Part shown: in pieces, positions 1-10,483 of the stretch
Position numbering within the stretch: position 1 is the first letter of the stretch
Layout: every line of letters starts with the position of its first letter
Translations under genes and position numbers: made by a program
From: Paraburkholderia tropica
GTDB lineage: Bacteria; Pseudomonadota; Gammaproteobacteria; Burkholderiales; Burkholderiaceae
NCBI RefSeq assembly: GCF_900109265.1
Contig: NZ_FNZM01000005.1
Coordinates: 186,001 to 250,000, forward strand
Direction of reading: 5' to 3'
DNA: 64,000 nucleotides
The notes under the pieces: model-generated
What the model was told of the DNA's origin: nothing
Databases searched by the model: none
Seen by the model: the letters and a program-made list of their open reading frames with translations, nothing else

Positions 1-781
<781 letters not shown>

Positions 782-840
782 TCACTCGCCTGGCGGCACA
801 CACCGGGTACGCCGGCGCGGATTCGCGTTCGCTATTCGGG

Positions 841-1725
841 TCAGACGGCTGCTGCGCCGCCCACGATTTCCGACAGTTCCTTCGTAATCGCGGCCTGGCG
901 GCTCTTGTTGTACGAGAGCTGCAGTTCGTTGATGACCGTCTTCGCGTTGTCCGACGCCGCCTTCATCGCGACCATACGTGCCGATTGCTCCGACGCCATG
1001 TTTTCCGCGACGGCCTGATAGACCAGCGCTTCGACATAGCGGACCAGCAACTCGTCCACGACGGTTTGCGCGTCCGGCTCGTAGATGTAGTCCCACTGCG
1101 ACTTCGGCGTTGCGCCATCGTCCTGACCGCCTTCGAGGCGCTCGTTCGACAGCGGCAGCAGCTGCTCGATGACCGGCTCCTGCTTCATCGTATTGACGAA
1201 GCGCGTGTATGCGAGATACACGGCCGAGAGCTTGCCTTCCGAGTACTGGTCGAGCTGCACCTTGATGGCGCCGATCAGCTTTTCCAGATGCGGCGTGTCG
1301 CCGAGTTGCACGACATTCGACACGACTTTCGCGCGCAGACGGTTCAGGAAACCGAGGCCCTTGCTGCCGATCGCCGTAGCTTCGACCGACGTGCCGGACG
1401 CTTCCAGATCCTTGAACTTCTGCAGCGTCGCGCGCAGCACGTTGGTGTTCATCCCGCCGCACAGACCCTTGTCGGTCGTGACGAGAATCACGCCGGCGAC
1501 CTTCGCATCGTTGTTCTCCGTCATGAACGGATGACGATACTCGGGGTTCGCACGGCTCATGTGCGCAGCGATGTCGCGGACCTTATCGGCGTACGGGCGG
1601 GCGGCGCGCATGCGCTCCTGGGCACGGCGCATTTTCGACGCCGCAACCATTTCCATCGCCTTGGTGATCTTGCGCGTGTTTTGCACGCTCTTGATCTTGC
1701 CGCGAATTTCCTTCATTCCAGCCAT
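841..1725 (-). CDS. atpG: ATP synthase F1 gamma subunit
   Basis: Central rotor stalk of F1, linking rotation of the c-ring to catalysis in alpha3beta3. The product is 294 aa, a normal family length. The N-terminal helix begins [20 protein letters not shown], and the conserved C-terminal helix contains [12 protein letters not shown] and ends near [13 protein letters not shown] strong AAAGGAGCAAGC ribosome site precedes the ATG. It sits between atpA and atpD in the standard operon order. Confidence 0.97.
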   Translation of the reverse strand: MAGMKEIRGKIKSVQNTRKITKAMEMVAASKMRRAQERMRAARPYADKVRDIAAHMSRANPEYRHPFMTENNDAKVAGVILVTTDKGLCGGMNTNVLRATLQKFKDLEASGTSVEATAIGSKGLGFLNRLRAKVVSNVVQLGDTPHLEKLIGAIKVQLDQYSEGKLSAVYLAYTRFVNTMKQEPVIEQLLPLSNERLEGGQDDGATPKSQWDYIYEPDAQTVVDELLVRYVEALVYQAVAENMASEQSARMVAMKAASDNAKTVINELQLSYNKSRQAAITKELSEIVGGAAAV

Positions 1726-1807
1726 TGCTTGCTCCTTTGTCGATCCGGGTCGGCGCTCGCGCCAACCCGGATCCCAGTCCGTTTATCTAGATTGATTCCC
1801 GGACGGA

Positions 1808-3349
1808 TCAATATGCGCCGGACTTTTTGAAGTCCTTGAGAGCCGCGTGGAGCGCGTTCTCGTCGTCCTTCGACAGGTCCTTCTTGTCCTCGATGCGCGC
1901 GACGAGGTCAGCGTGCTTCGACTTCAGGTATTCGCGCAGGCCCTTTTCGAACGGCAGGACTTCGGCGACATCGATGTCGTCGAGGTAGCCGTTGTTGGCC
2001 GAGAACAGCGCCACAGCCAGTTCCCAGACTTGCAGCGGCTGGTACTGGGGCTGCTTGAGCAGTTCCGTCACGCGGCGGCCGCGCTCGAGCTGCTTGCGGG
2101 TCGCTTCGTCGAGGTCCGAGGCGAACTGGGCGAATGCCGCCAGTTCACGGTACTGCGCGAGGTCGGTACGGATACCGCCCGACAGCTTCTTCACGACCTT
2201 CGTCTGAGCCGCACCGCCAACACGCGACACCGACACGCCGGCGTTGATTGCCGGGCGGATGCCTGCGTTGAACAGGTCGGTTTCCAGGAAGATCTGGCCG
2301 TCGGTAATCGAGATCACGTTCGTCGGAACGAATGCCGTGACGTCGCCTGCCTGCGTTTCGATGATCGGCAGTGCCGTCAGCGAACCCGTCTTGCCCTTGA
2401 CTTCGCCGTTCGTGAACTTCTCGACGTAGTCGGCCGACACGCGTGCAGCGCGCTCGAGCAGACGCGAGTGGAGATAGAACACGTCGCCGGGGTAAGCTTC
2501 GCGGCCCGGCGGGCGGCGCAGCAGCAGCGAGATCTGGCGGTATGCCCAAGCTTGCTTGGTCAGATCGTCATAAATGATCAGGGCGTCTTGACCGCGGTCG
2601 CGGAAGTATTCGCCCATCGTGCAGCCGGCGTACGGTGCGAGGTACTGCAGCGCAGCCGATTCCGAAGCCGAAGCGGCCACGACGATCGTGTAGTCGATCG
2701 CGCCGGTTTCTTCGAGCTTGCGCAGCACGTTCTGGATCGACGACGCCTTCTGGCCGATGGCGACGTAGATACAGATCAGGTCCTTGCCCTTCTGGTTGAT
2801 GATCGTGTCGACGGCCACCGCGGTCTTGCCGCACTGACGGTCGCCGATGATCAGCTCACGCTGGCCACGGCCGATCGGCACCATTGCGTCGATCGACTTC
2901 AGACCGGTTTGCACCGGCTGCGAGACGCCTTCACGCCAGATCACGCCCGGAGCGATCTTTTCGATCGCGTCGGTCATCTTGGCGTTGACCGGGCCCTTGC
3001 CGTCGATCGGGTTGCCGAGCGGATCGACCACGCGGCCGATCAGTTCCGGACCCACCGGCACTTCCAGAATGCGGCCCGTCGTCTTGACGACGTCGCCTTC
3101 CGAAATGTGTTCGTATTCACCCAGAATCACGGCACCGACCGAGTCACGCTCGAGGTTCAGCGCGAGACCGAAGGTGTTGCCCGGGAATTCGAGCATTTCG
3201 CCCTGCATCACGTCCGACAGGCCGTGGATGCGCACGATGCCGTCGGTCACGGAGATCACGGTGCCCTGGTTGCGAACGTCTGCGCTCGCTTCAAGGCCCT
3301 GGATCCGGCTCTTGATCAGCTCGCTGATCTCAGAGGGATTGAGTTGCAT
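1808..3349 (-). CDS. atpA: ATP synthase F1 alpha subunit
   Basis: Non-catalytic nucleotide-binding subunit of F1. It is 513 aa, the usual length. The P-loop GDRQCGKT is at residues 169-176, and the family signature [17 protein letters not shown] is present. The ATG is preceded by CAGGAGCGAATA. Neighbours are atpH upstream (66-base gap) and atpG downstream, and the reading frame is complete. Confidence 0.98.
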   Translation of the reverse strand: MQLNPSEISELIKSRIQGLEASADVRNQGTVISVTDGIVRIHGLSDVMQGEMLEFPGNTFGLALNLERDSVGAVILGEYEHISEGDVVKTTGRILEVPVGPELIGRVVDPLGNPIDGKGPVNAKMTDAIEKIAPGVIWREGVSQPVQTGLKSIDAMVPIGRGQRELIIGDRQCGKTAVAVDTIINQKGKDLICIYVAIGQKASSIQNVLRKLEETGAIDYTIVVAASASESAALQYLAPYAGCTMGEYFRDRGQDALIIYDDLTKQAWAYRQISLLLRRPPGREAYPGDVFYLHSRLLERAARVSADYVEKFTNGEVKGKTGSLTALPIIETQAGDVTAFVPTNVISITDGQIFLETDLFNAGIRPAINAGVSVSRVGGAAQTKVVKKLSGGIRTDLAQYRELAAFAQFASDLDEATRKQLERGRRVTELLKQPQYQPLQVWELAVALFSANNGYLDDIDVAEVLPFEKGLREYLKSKHADLVARIEDKKDLSKDDENALHAALKDFKKSGAY

Positions 3350-3415
3350 TATTCGCTCCTGATGTTCAATTCTGTTGCGTGCCAGCCGCTGCGTTCGGTG
3401 CGTTCACCGGGACGC

Positions 3416-3955
3416 TCAAGCGGTCAGAGCCACCTGCATGCTGGCGAGCCGCGCGCGGACCGAGGTATCGAGCACTTCGTCGCCGACCGTGACACGCACG
3501 CCGCCGATCAGCGACTTGTCGATTTCAACGGTGGGCTTCAGCTTGCATTTGAACTTGCGTTCGAGGCTGGCGACGAGGTCGTTCAACTGGGTGCCTTCGA
3601 GCGGGAACGCGCTGACGATCAGCGCATCGGCCGCACCGGCCTTCGCGTTCTTGAGCGCTTCGAACTGTGCGTGGATTTCCGGCAGCAGTTCCAGGCGGTG
3701 ATTCGCGACCAGCATCTGCACGAGGTTCTTGGCCTCGGCCGAATCCTTGAGCGGGGACTTCACCGCCGACAGCAGCAGCTCGACGACCTGGGCATGGCTC
3801 ACTTTCGGGCTCGACGCGACCGACAGCACGTCGGGCATGGCCGCAACCTGTGCCAGCTCCGTAACGAGCGTGGACCAGGTGGCGGTGTCACCAGCTTCGG
3901 CCACGCCAAACAGGGCTTCTGCGTACGGGCGGGCGATGGTTGCAAGTTCGGCCAT
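3416..3955 (-). CDS. atpH: ATP synthase F1 delta subunit
   Basis: Peripheral-stalk subunit (OSCP-type) that joins F1 to the b-subunit dimer. It is 179 aa. It starts [16 protein letters not shown], the typical first helix, and the C-terminal domain carries the [14 protein letters not shown] segment. The start codon is only two bases after the atpF stop, which indicates translational coupling. Confidence 0.96.
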   Translation of the reverse strand: MAELATIARPYAEALFGVAEAGDTATWSTLVTELAQVAAMPDVLSVASSPKVSHAQVVELLLSAVKSPLKDSAEAKNLVQMLVANHRLELLPEIHAQFEALKNAKAGAADALIVSAFPLEGTQLNDLVASLERKFKCKLKPTVEIDKSLIGGVRVTVGDEVLDTSVRARLASMQVALTA

Positions 3956-3957
3956 GA

Positions 3958-4428
3958 TCAGAGCTCGGCTTTCAGTTGATTCAGCAGATCGGCATGCGCC
4001 GACTGATCGACTTCGCGCTTCAGGATCTGCTCGGCGCCTTGCACGGCGAGCGCGGCGACTTCGGCGCGCAGGACTTCGCGTGCCTTGACGACTTGCTGGT
4101 CCGCGTCAGCCTTGGCTTGCGCGATGATGCGCGCTGCTTCGGCGTGGGCCTGGGCCTTGATTTCTTCAGCGACGGCGAGAGCGCGCTTTTCCGCATCGGC
4201 GATACGGTTTTGGCCCTCGTTACGGGCCGTAGCGAGTTCCTCGCCTACGCGCTTGTGCGCGGCTTCGAGTTCCGCCTTGCCCTTTTCCGCAGCGGCGAGG
4301 CCGTCCGCGATCTTCTTCGAGCGCTCGTCGAGGGCGTTGATCAACGGCGGCCACACGAACTTCATCGTGAACCACGCGAGGATCAGGAACACGACCATTT
4401 GCGCAAACAGGGTTGCGTTGAGATTCAC
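3958..4428 (-). CDS. atpF: ATP synthase Fo b subunit
   Basis: Peripheral-stalk b subunit, 156 aa. One N-terminal membrane helix (about residues 5-27, with [21 protein letters not shown]) is followed by a long charged, alanine-rich coiled coil, as expected. It starts [10 protein letters not shown]. An intergenic stretch of 139 bases containing an inverted repeat separates it from atpE. Confidence 0.97.
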   Translation of the reverse strand: MNLNATLFAQMVVFLILAWFTMKFVWPPLINALDERSKKIADGLAAAEKGKAELEAAHKRVGEELATARNEGQNRIADAEKRALAVAEEIKAQAHAEAARIIAQAKADADQQVVKAREVLRAEVAALAVQGAEQILKREVDQSAHADLLNQLKAEL

Positions 4429-4471
4429 GGTGTTTCCTTAAACGTTGCTATTCCGGGGAATTGAAACGGCA

Positions 4472-4506
4472 AGGCGCTCATCGGTTGTGAAACTCGATCA
4501 GCGCCT
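4472..4506 (-). promoter_or_regulatory. Intercistronic hairpin between atpE and atpF
   Basis: On the minus-strand message the arms AGGCGCTGATCG and CGATGAGCGCCT pair over about 11 base pairs with one central G-G mismatch, around a loop of about 11 bases. No T-run follows, so it is not an intrinsic terminator. It lies 62-96 bases after the atpE stop. Such hairpins can protect the upstream mRNA end, which would suit the high copy number of subunit c; that role is inferred. Confidence 0.4.
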
Positions 4507-4567
4507 CGTCTCCCGTTCCGCCATGCGCCCTTAACCGTTATAGGTCAGGCGCAACCTTCCAGGGAAC

Positions 4568-4873
<306 letters not shown>

Positions 4874-4910
4874 TTAAAACTTAAAACTGCAAATCTGGTC
4901 CGACCGCCGT

Positions 4911-5762
4911 TTAGTGGCTGTCGTGTGCCTGGCCGATGTACACCAGCGTCAGCATCATGAAAATGAACGCTTGCAGCAGAACGATCAGGATGTGGAAGAT
5001 CGCCCAGACGCTGCCTGCAATCACGTGGCCGATGAAGCCAAGCACCGTCGAATCCGCGCCGAAGGTCCACAGACTGCCCAGCAGGGCGATCAGCAGGAAC
5101 AGCAGTTCGCCTGCATACATGTTGCCGAACAACCGCAGGGCGAGCGAAACCGTCTTGGCGACGAACTCGATGATGTTGAGTGCAAGGTTCGGGATCCACA
5201 GCAGCGGATGCGAGCCGAACGGCGCCGACAGCAGCTCGTGGGCGAAGCCGCCGGGGCCCTTGATCTTGAGGTTGTAATAGATCATCAGCACGAACACGCC
5301 GAGCGCGATGCCGAACGTGCCGTTGAGGTCGGCCGTCGGGACGATGCGCTGATGCGGGAGTGCTTCGGACAGACCCAGCCAGCCGATCACGCGGCCCGGC
5401 AGGTCGACGGGGATGAAGTCGAGGGAGTTCATCAGCGCCACCCAGACGAACACCGTCAGGGCCAGCGGAGCGATGAATTTACGGTTGCCGTGAATGATGG
5501 ACTTCGACTGGTCTTCGACCATTTCGACCAGCATTTCGATGGCGCACTGGAAGCGGCCCGGCACGCCCGACGTTGCCTTGCGTGCGGCGACGAACAGCAG
5601 CAGGATGGTGACGACACCACACAGGATCGACCAGAACAGCGTGTCGATGTTCCAGACGTGGAAATCGACGATCGACGTCTGATGCGAGGTGGAAAAATTC
5701 TGCAAGTGGTGCGCAATGTACTCGGACGGATCCAGAGCGCGCGTTCCTTCGCTGGCTGCCAT
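4911..5762 (-). CDS. atpB: ATP synthase Fo a subunit
   Basis: Stator a subunit of the proton channel, 283 aa, with several membrane helices. The essential arginine is R210 in [13 protein letters not shown], and the family-typical [13 protein letters not shown] precedes it. I place the start at the ATG at 5762 ([10 protein letters not shown]), as I recall it in Burkholderia homologues; an in-frame codon at 5816 would add 18 residues that look unlike the family. The ribosome site (GGGTGG) is weak. Confidence 0.95.
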   Translation of the reverse strand: MAASEGTRALDPSEYIAHHLQNFSTSHQTSIVDFHVWNIDTLFWSILCGVVTILLLFVAARKATSGVPGRFQCAIEMLVEMVEDQSKSIIHGNRKFIAPLALTVFVWVALMNSLDFIPVDLPGRVIGWLGLSEALPHQRIVPTADLNGTFGIALGVFVLMIYYNLKIKGPGGFAHELLSAPFGSHPLLWIPNLALNIIEFVAKTVSLALRLFGNMYAGELLFLLIALLGSLWTFGADSTVLGFIGHVIAGSVWAIFHILIVLLQAFIFMMLTLVYIGQAHDSH

Positions 5763-5928
5763 ATCGTTAAAACCACCCAAATTGTCGAAAATCGTTTCCG
5801 GCCGTTCCCGCGCCAACCAGATTGCGGGAACGCACCGCCGCGGATCGTGTCTTATTTGCTCCGCATGGGCCAGCTGATCTTCGCCTCCATCGCCTCTACG
5901 CCCGAAGGCGGCGCGATGTTGGCGGGAT

Positions 5929-6537
5929 TCAGCGCCACGCGAGCGCGATCCAGTATGTCTTCAGTGCGATCAGGTACGTGATGAGCAGGGGAATCCACTG
6001 CACGTCGCGATACCAGAACGCGATGGCGACGAACATCGCAATCGTCGCCCCCATCTTGAATGCTTCACCGAGCATCCAGTTCATTACGGTGCCGGCGCCG
6101 CTCAACTGCTTGAGCCGCGCGGCGAACAACGCGCCGGGCACCCAGCAGATCGCTCCTCCCAGCAGCGCCGAGATCGGCACACTGCTCGGCGCAGCCGCAC
6201 CCGGTGGCGTATAAAACAGCCACCACAACAGCGTAGCAACCAGGGACAAAACCACTTGCGCCGCCACGACACGAAACGGCGTGACGCGCGATGGGCGACT
6301 CACCTGCGCACCGAACAGCTGCTCGGCTTCAGTCCGGGTGAGCGGAACGATGTCGTTGTTATCTTGCTGATCGGCGTCCAGCTGGTCCCAGCGATCGTTG
6401 TGATCGACACGCGAACCCGCGGCTCCTGCTTTCTCCGTTCCCGCATCCTGCCCCCGGCGGGATGCTTCGATCGCGCTACGCGGACCATCGGGCCCTTCAT
6501 GCGCCTGCGGCGCTTCGTCTGGCCTGTGACCCACCAT
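5929..6537 (-). CDS. atpI: ATP synthase subunit I (AtpI-like assembly protein)
   Basis: Small membrane protein encoded first in the operon, thought to assist c-ring assembly or Mg2+ supply. It is 202 aa. A hydrophilic N-terminal stretch of about 75 residues precedes four hydrophobic segments, including [20 protein letters not shown] and the pair [11 protein letters not shown] and [15 protein letters not shown]. The N-terminal extension is poorly conserved, and the start at 6537 has no strong ribosome site, so the true start could be downstream. Confidence 0.85.
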   Translation of the reverse strand: MVGHRPDEAPQAHEGPDGPRSAIEASRRGQDAGTEKAGAAGSRVDHNDRWDQLDADQQDNNDIVPLTRTEAEQLFGAQVSRPSRVTPFRVVAAQVVLSLVATLLWWLFYTPPGAAAPSSVPISALLGGAICWVPGALFAARLKQLSGAGTVMNWMLGEAFKMGATIAMFVAIAFWYRDVQWIPLLITYLIALKTYWIALAWR

Positions 6538-6616
6538 CGCGTTATTCCGGATATTTGCCTTTCGCGCGCTTTATTACAACGTGCTTACGGCATCGCCAAC
6601 CAAATAAATCCGGGCG

Positions 6617-6645
6617 ATTGTAAGCGATAGTTGCAGCCAATTCAA
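6617..6645 (-). promoter_or_regulatory. Sigma70-type promoter of the atp operon
   Basis: Reading leftward, TTGAAT (6640-6645) and TACAAT (6617-6622) are separated by exactly 17 bases. Transcription would begin near 6610, about 73 bases ahead of atpI. It is the best promoter match in the 296-base gap between atpI and the permease gene. Confidence 0.65.
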
Positions 6646-6833
6646 GACTTTAGCCCGCTCAATAACCCCCGTGAAATGCTACTTCATCATGCGGAAAACG
6701 CACCATTACCCGAGGGGTAACGGAAAATGTAAGGGAGCGTTCGCCGCACGTTCTGCACTCAGGAGAGCCAGGCAAAACGGGGCGCGATTTTACCTTGTAA
6801 CCACGTTTATGTCGCTGACCTGTCTCATTTCTG

Positions 6834-7982
6834 TCAGGAAAAATACAACACGAGACCGCCGCATATTGTCGCAGCCACCCAGAACGGGATCGCGATGAGG
6901 TGGAACTGCAGCCAGACGCCCCGCTCGCCCGACAGACGCACGGCGATCAGATTCGCCAGTGAGCCGATCGCGAGGCCGAAGCCGCCGACGCTCACACCGT
7001 ACGCCAGCGCGCGCCAGTCGTGCGTGAAACCCGCGAGCACGATGGCCGCCGGCACGTTGCTGATGGCCTGAGAGAGCACGGCGCCCGCCAGATAGGCGCG
7101 TACCGGTGTCTGCAGCGCGAGGCCCTCCAGCGCGTGATGAATCCACGGCAGCGCCGCCGCGCTGCGCAGGACGATGAACATCAGCACGAAAATCAGCAGC
7201 AACAGCCAGTCGATCTTCAGCACGATGCGCGCGCGCCAGATCAGGAACCCGGCAGCCACGCCCGCGAGCGCAAGGCCGGCGCGGTGCGCATCGGCGAGCA
7301 GCACGAACGCGACAAACAGCACGGCGGCCACGCCCGCGAGCGTGCGATCGACGCCATGCGCCTCTGCGTCGCGGCTCAGATCGAGCGCGGTCGGCCGGAA
7401 AAGCAGCGCTGCGAGCGCAAACAGCATCGCCATCAGCAGCGCGCAGAGCGGCGCCAGTGCGACAACGAAGCGACCAAATGCCGCACCACTCAACTGCCAG
7501 AGAAACAGGTTTTGCGGATTGCCGAGCGGCGTCAGGATGGAACCGGCGTTCACGGCCAGCGCGATGAAAATCACGAGGCGCTTGAGCGGCAACGGCGTGA
7601 GCTTGTGCAGCGACAACACCAGCGGCACGACGACGAATAGCGCAACGTCGTTCGTCACGACCGTCGACAAGGCCGCCGCCAGACCGATCAGCAGAAACGC
7701 CAACGCGCGCTCGGAGCGAATTCGATGGACCAGCTTGTGCGCGACCCAGGTCAGGAATCCTGAATATTCGATCGCCTTCGTGAGGATGAGCAGGCCGGCC
7801 AGCGTCATCACCGTTTGCCAGTCGACGAGCCCGGGCAGCGTGCTCCACGCGCGCGGCGCGAAGATCTGCAGCAGCACGAGCGCGGCGACGAGTATCGTCA
7901 GCACCGGCTCGCCCGCCGCAAACGCGCCGATCCGGCGCAGCAGACTCAGGGGGCCGCGTTGCGCGGCATCAGATTCCTGCAC
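6834..7982 (-). CDS. ArsB/NhaD/SLC13-superfamily anion permease at the end of the par operon
   Basis: Integral membrane transporter of the ion-transporter superfamily (ArsB, CitMHS, SLC13), 382 aa, with about ten hydrophobic segments. Family motifs are STVVTNDVALFVVVPL in the first half and LTPLGNPQNLFLWQ, with a second-half counterpart SQAISNVPAAIVLAGF. The substrate cannot be told from sequence. The start is a GTG at 7982, 18 bases after the parB stop and without a clear ribosome site, so translational coupling to parB is likely. Confidence 0.8.
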   Translation of the reverse strand: MQESDAAQRGPLSLLRRIGAFAAGEPVLTILVAALVLLQIFAPRAWSTLPGLVDWQTVMTLAGLLILTKAIEYSGFLTWVAHKLVHRIRSERALAFLLIGLAAALSTVVTNDVALFVVVPLVLSLHKLTPLPLKRLVIFIALAVNAGSILTPLGNPQNLFLWQLSGAAFGRFVVALAPLCALLMAMLFALAALLFRPTALDLSRDAEAHGVDRTLAGVAAVLFVAFVLLADAHRAGLALAGVAAGFLIWRARIVLKIDWLLLLIFVLMFIVLRSAAALPWIHHALEGLALQTPVRAYLAGAVLSQAISNVPAAIVLAGFTHDWRALAYGVSVGGFGLAIGSLANLIAVRLSGERGVWLQFHLIAIPFWVAATICGGLVLYFS

Positions 7983-8000
7983 CGTGTACGGAAACGTGCG

Positions 8001-8888
8001 TTAAACCGCAGCTTCGCCGCGCAAACGCAGCAAAATGCCGTCAAGTGCATCGAGATCACCGAAATCGACGGTGAGTTGGCCGCGGCCGCGTCGGCCGAGC
8101 TTGATCTTCACCGTCGCGGACAGCAGATCCGACAACTCTTCTTCGAGGCGGCGCGTGTCGCGCCCGCCATCGTGCGCAGCCTTCGCCTTCACCGCCGGTG
8201 CGGCTTTGGTCGTCGCCGAAACGAGCTTTTCGGTTTCACGCACCGACATACGCTTGTTGACCACCTGGTTCGCGAGCGTGATCTGCGTGGCGGCGTCAAC
8301 GGCGAGCAGCGCGCGCGCGTGGCCCATATCGAGATCGCCCGCGAGCAGCATGGTCTGCACCGGCGCGGCCAGGTTCAGCAGACGCAGCAGATTCGACACC
8401 GCGCTGCGCGAGCGCCCCACCGACTCCGCCGCCTGCTCATGCGTGAAACTGAACTCGTCGAGCAGCCGCTGGATGCCCTGCGCCTCTTCGAGCGGATTCA
8501 GGTCTTCGCGCTGGATGTTCTCGATCAGCGCCATCGCGGCGGCGGCCTGATCGGGCACATCCTTCACGAGCACCGGAACCTCGGTCAGGCCGGCAATGTG
8601 CGCCGCGCGAAAACGTCGCTCGCCCGCGATGATTTCGTAGCGATTCGCGCTGACCAGACGCACGAGAATCGGCTGCATCAAACCCTGCGCGCGAATGCTC
8701 GCCGCCAGTTCCTGCAGCGCGCCTTCGTCCATGCGCGTGCGTGGCTGATACTTGCCCGCCTGCATCTGCGTGAGCGGCAGCGTGTTGGGCGCGCCCTCGA
8801 TCTTCACTGCTTCGGTGATGTCCGCGCTACCGCCGAGCAGTGCTTCCAGTCCTCGACCCAGCCCCTTTTTTCGTGCTACTGCGTTCAT
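8001..8888 (-). CDS. parB: Chromosome-partitioning protein ParB (CTP-dependent parS-binding clamp)
   Basis: Binds parS, spreads along DNA as a CTP-dependent clamp and loads SMC; it acts near the origin. It is 295 aa. The N-terminal basic stretch RKKGLGRGLEALLG is the ParA-contact region, GERRFRAA (residues 89-96) is the CTP-binding/arginine patch, a helix-turn-helix spans about 149-172, and the C-terminus is the dimer domain. The start has GGAGAAGCACG before the ATG, and parA is 19 bases upstream. Perfect and near-perfect parS sites occur at 12575-12590 and 11005-11020. Confidence 0.97.
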   Translation of the reverse strand: MNAVARKKGLGRGLEALLGGSADITEAVKIEGAPNTLPLTQMQAGKYQPRTRMDEGALQELAASIRAQGLMQPILVRLVSANRYEIIAGERRFRAAHIAGLTEVPVLVKDVPDQAAAAMALIENIQREDLNPLEEAQGIQRLLDEFSFTHEQAAESVGRSRSAVSNLLRLLNLAAPVQTMLLAGDLDMGHARALLAVDAATQITLANQVVNKRMSVRETEKLVSATTKAAPAVKAKAAHDGGRDTRRLEEELSDLLSATVKIKLGRRGRGQLTVDFGDLDALDGILLRLRGEAAV

Positions 8889-8907
8889 CGTGCTTCTCCA
8901 GTCTGCG

Positions 8908-9678
8908 TCAGAGTGCGCGTACGCGCTCGATCATTTCCGCGCCGAATTGCACATAGGCCTGCGCGCCGCGCGAGGCGCGATCGAACACCACGCCCGGCAA
9001 ACCGTAGCTGGGCGCTTCCGCAAGCCGCACATTGCGCGGGATCACGGCGTCGAACACCTTGTCGCCAAAGTGCTCCTTGAGTTGCTCCGAAACCTGCTGC
9101 TGCAACGTGATGCGCGGATCGAACATCACGCGCAGAAGGCCGATCACCTTCAGGTCGCGATTCATGTTCGCGTGCACCTGCTTGATGGTGTTCACGAGGT
9201 CTGACAGACCTTCGAGCGCGAAGTACTCGCACTGCATCGGAATCACCACGCCATGCGCCGCGCACAGGCCATTGAGCGTGAGCAGCGAGAGCGCGGGCGG
9301 GCAGTCGATCAGCACGAAGTCGTATTCATCGTCCACTTGCGCCAGTGCGTTCTTCAGACGGCGCTCGCGCTGTTCCACGGAGACCAGCTCCACTTCGGCG
9401 CCGGCGAGTTCGCGATTGGCCGGCAGCACGTCGTAGCCCACCTGCTCCGGGCTCGTACGCGCCTGCGGCACGGTAATACCGTCGACCAGCACTTCATAGA
9501 CGGTGTATTCACACGCCGCCTTGTCGATGCCGCTGCCCATCGTGGCATTGCCTTGCGGGTCGAGGTCGATGAGAAGGACACGCTGTCCCTGCGATGCGAG
9601 GCTCGCGGCGAGATTGACCGTTGTCGTCGTCTTGCCGACGCCGCCCTTCTGGTTCGCAACGCAGAAGATTTTTGCCAT
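8908..9678 (-). CDS. parA: Chromosome-partitioning ATPase ParA (Soj)
   Basis: Deviant-Walker ATPase that binds the nucleoid and moves ParB-parS complexes. It is 256 aa. The deviant P-loop KGGVGKTT is at residues 11-18, with the signature lysine K11. VLLIDLDPQGNATMG and FVLIDCPPALSLLTLN follow. It has the short chromosomal ParA form without an N-terminal helix-turn-helix. It lies between rsmG and parB, and all genes point the same way. Confidence 0.97.
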   Translation of the reverse strand: MAKIFCVANQKGGVGKTTTTVNLAASLASQGQRVLLIDLDPQGNATMGSGIDKAACEYTVYEVLVDGITVPQARTSPEQVGYDVLPANRELAGAEVELVSVEQRERRLKNALAQVDDEYDFVLIDCPPALSLLTLNGLCAAHGVVIPMQCEYFALEGLSDLVNTIKQVHANMNRDLKVIGLLRVMFDPRITLQQQVSEQLKEHFGDKVFDAVIPRNVRLAEAPSYGLPGVVFDRASRGAQAYVQFGAEMIERVRAL

Positions 9679-9784
9679 CTTTTATGTGTCCCTTTACTGC
9701 CTTAAAAAGTTTGCATACGTTATAGCGCGAGCAACGCAGCCGCGCTATTCGACCGATCGGCCAACGATCCTGTGTGCGGCCGAC

Positions 9785-10483
9785 TCAGGCGGCGGCAACC
9801 GGTTCGACCGTGACTTCCGTCAGGTGACGTTCCGCATCGAGCATCGGCACGGTGAGGCGAATCGTCTGGATTGCCTTCGCGCCTTCCGGCAAGCGCTCGA
9901 TCTCGCCTTCGGGGCGCACACCCTTCATCGCCCAGATCGCGCCGCCGTCCGCAACGAGGTGACGGGCCAGTGTAACGAAATCGGACAGTTCCGCGAATGC
10001 CCGCGAGACGATCAAGTCGAATTTTTTAGGGACTTCGACACCAGGTCGCAGCGATTCGACTCGTCCGGTCACGACCGAGAGATTCGCGAGGCCGAGTTCG
10101 GCCTTCGCTTGCGACTGAAACGCCGACTTCTTGTGCACGATGTCGTTCAGCGTGACTTGCCAGTCGGGACGCACGATCGCGAGAACGATGCCCGGCAAAC
10201 CACCGCCCGACCCCACGTCGAGCACCGCCGTGTTTTCACGTGAAGGCAGATGCGGCAGGATCGAAAGCGAATCGAGGATGTGCTGGATCAGCATCTGGCG
10301 CGGATCGCGAATGGCCGTCAGGTTGTAGACGGCGTTCCACTTCGCGAGCAATGCGACGTAGTCCAGCAGTTGTTCGTGTTGACGCTCGCTCAATTCGACG
10401 GAGAGCGCCTGAGCGCCCTCCTTCAGCATCTGCGAAAGTGCGCCGCGATCGGCGATACCGGGTTGACGTGCGCGGCCGCTCAT
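9785..10483 (-). CDS. rsmG: 16S rRNA (guanine-527-N7)-methyltransferase RsmG (GidB)
   Basis: Methylates G527 of 16S rRNA with S-adenosylmethionine. It is 232 aa. The SAM-binding loop [17 protein letters not shown] begins near residue 87, and [11 protein letters not shown] is the N-terminal family signature. It overlaps mnmG by four bases (ATGA, 10480-10483), so translation is coupled. Confidence 0.96.
   Translation of the reverse strand: MSGRARQPGIADRGALSQMLKEGAQALSVELSERQHEQLLDYVALLAKWNAVYNLTAIRDPRQMLIQHILDSLSILPHLPSRENTAVLDVGSGGGLPGIVLAIVRPDWQVTLNDIVHKKSAFQSQAKAELGLANLSVVTGRVESLRPGVEVPKKFDLIVSRAFAELSDFVTLARHLVADGGAIWAMKGVRPEGEIERLPEGAKAIQTIRLTVPMLDAERHLTEVTVEPVAAA

Noticed and set aside
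6700..6722. Hairpin ATTACCC/GGGTAAC downstream of the permease
   Set aside because: No T-run on either strand and only a short stem; not enough for a terminator or operator call.
10231..10246. CACGTG with partial parS arms in rsmG
   Set aside because: By hand alignment only about 11 of 16 positions match; the right arm is lost. Too weak to call a parS.
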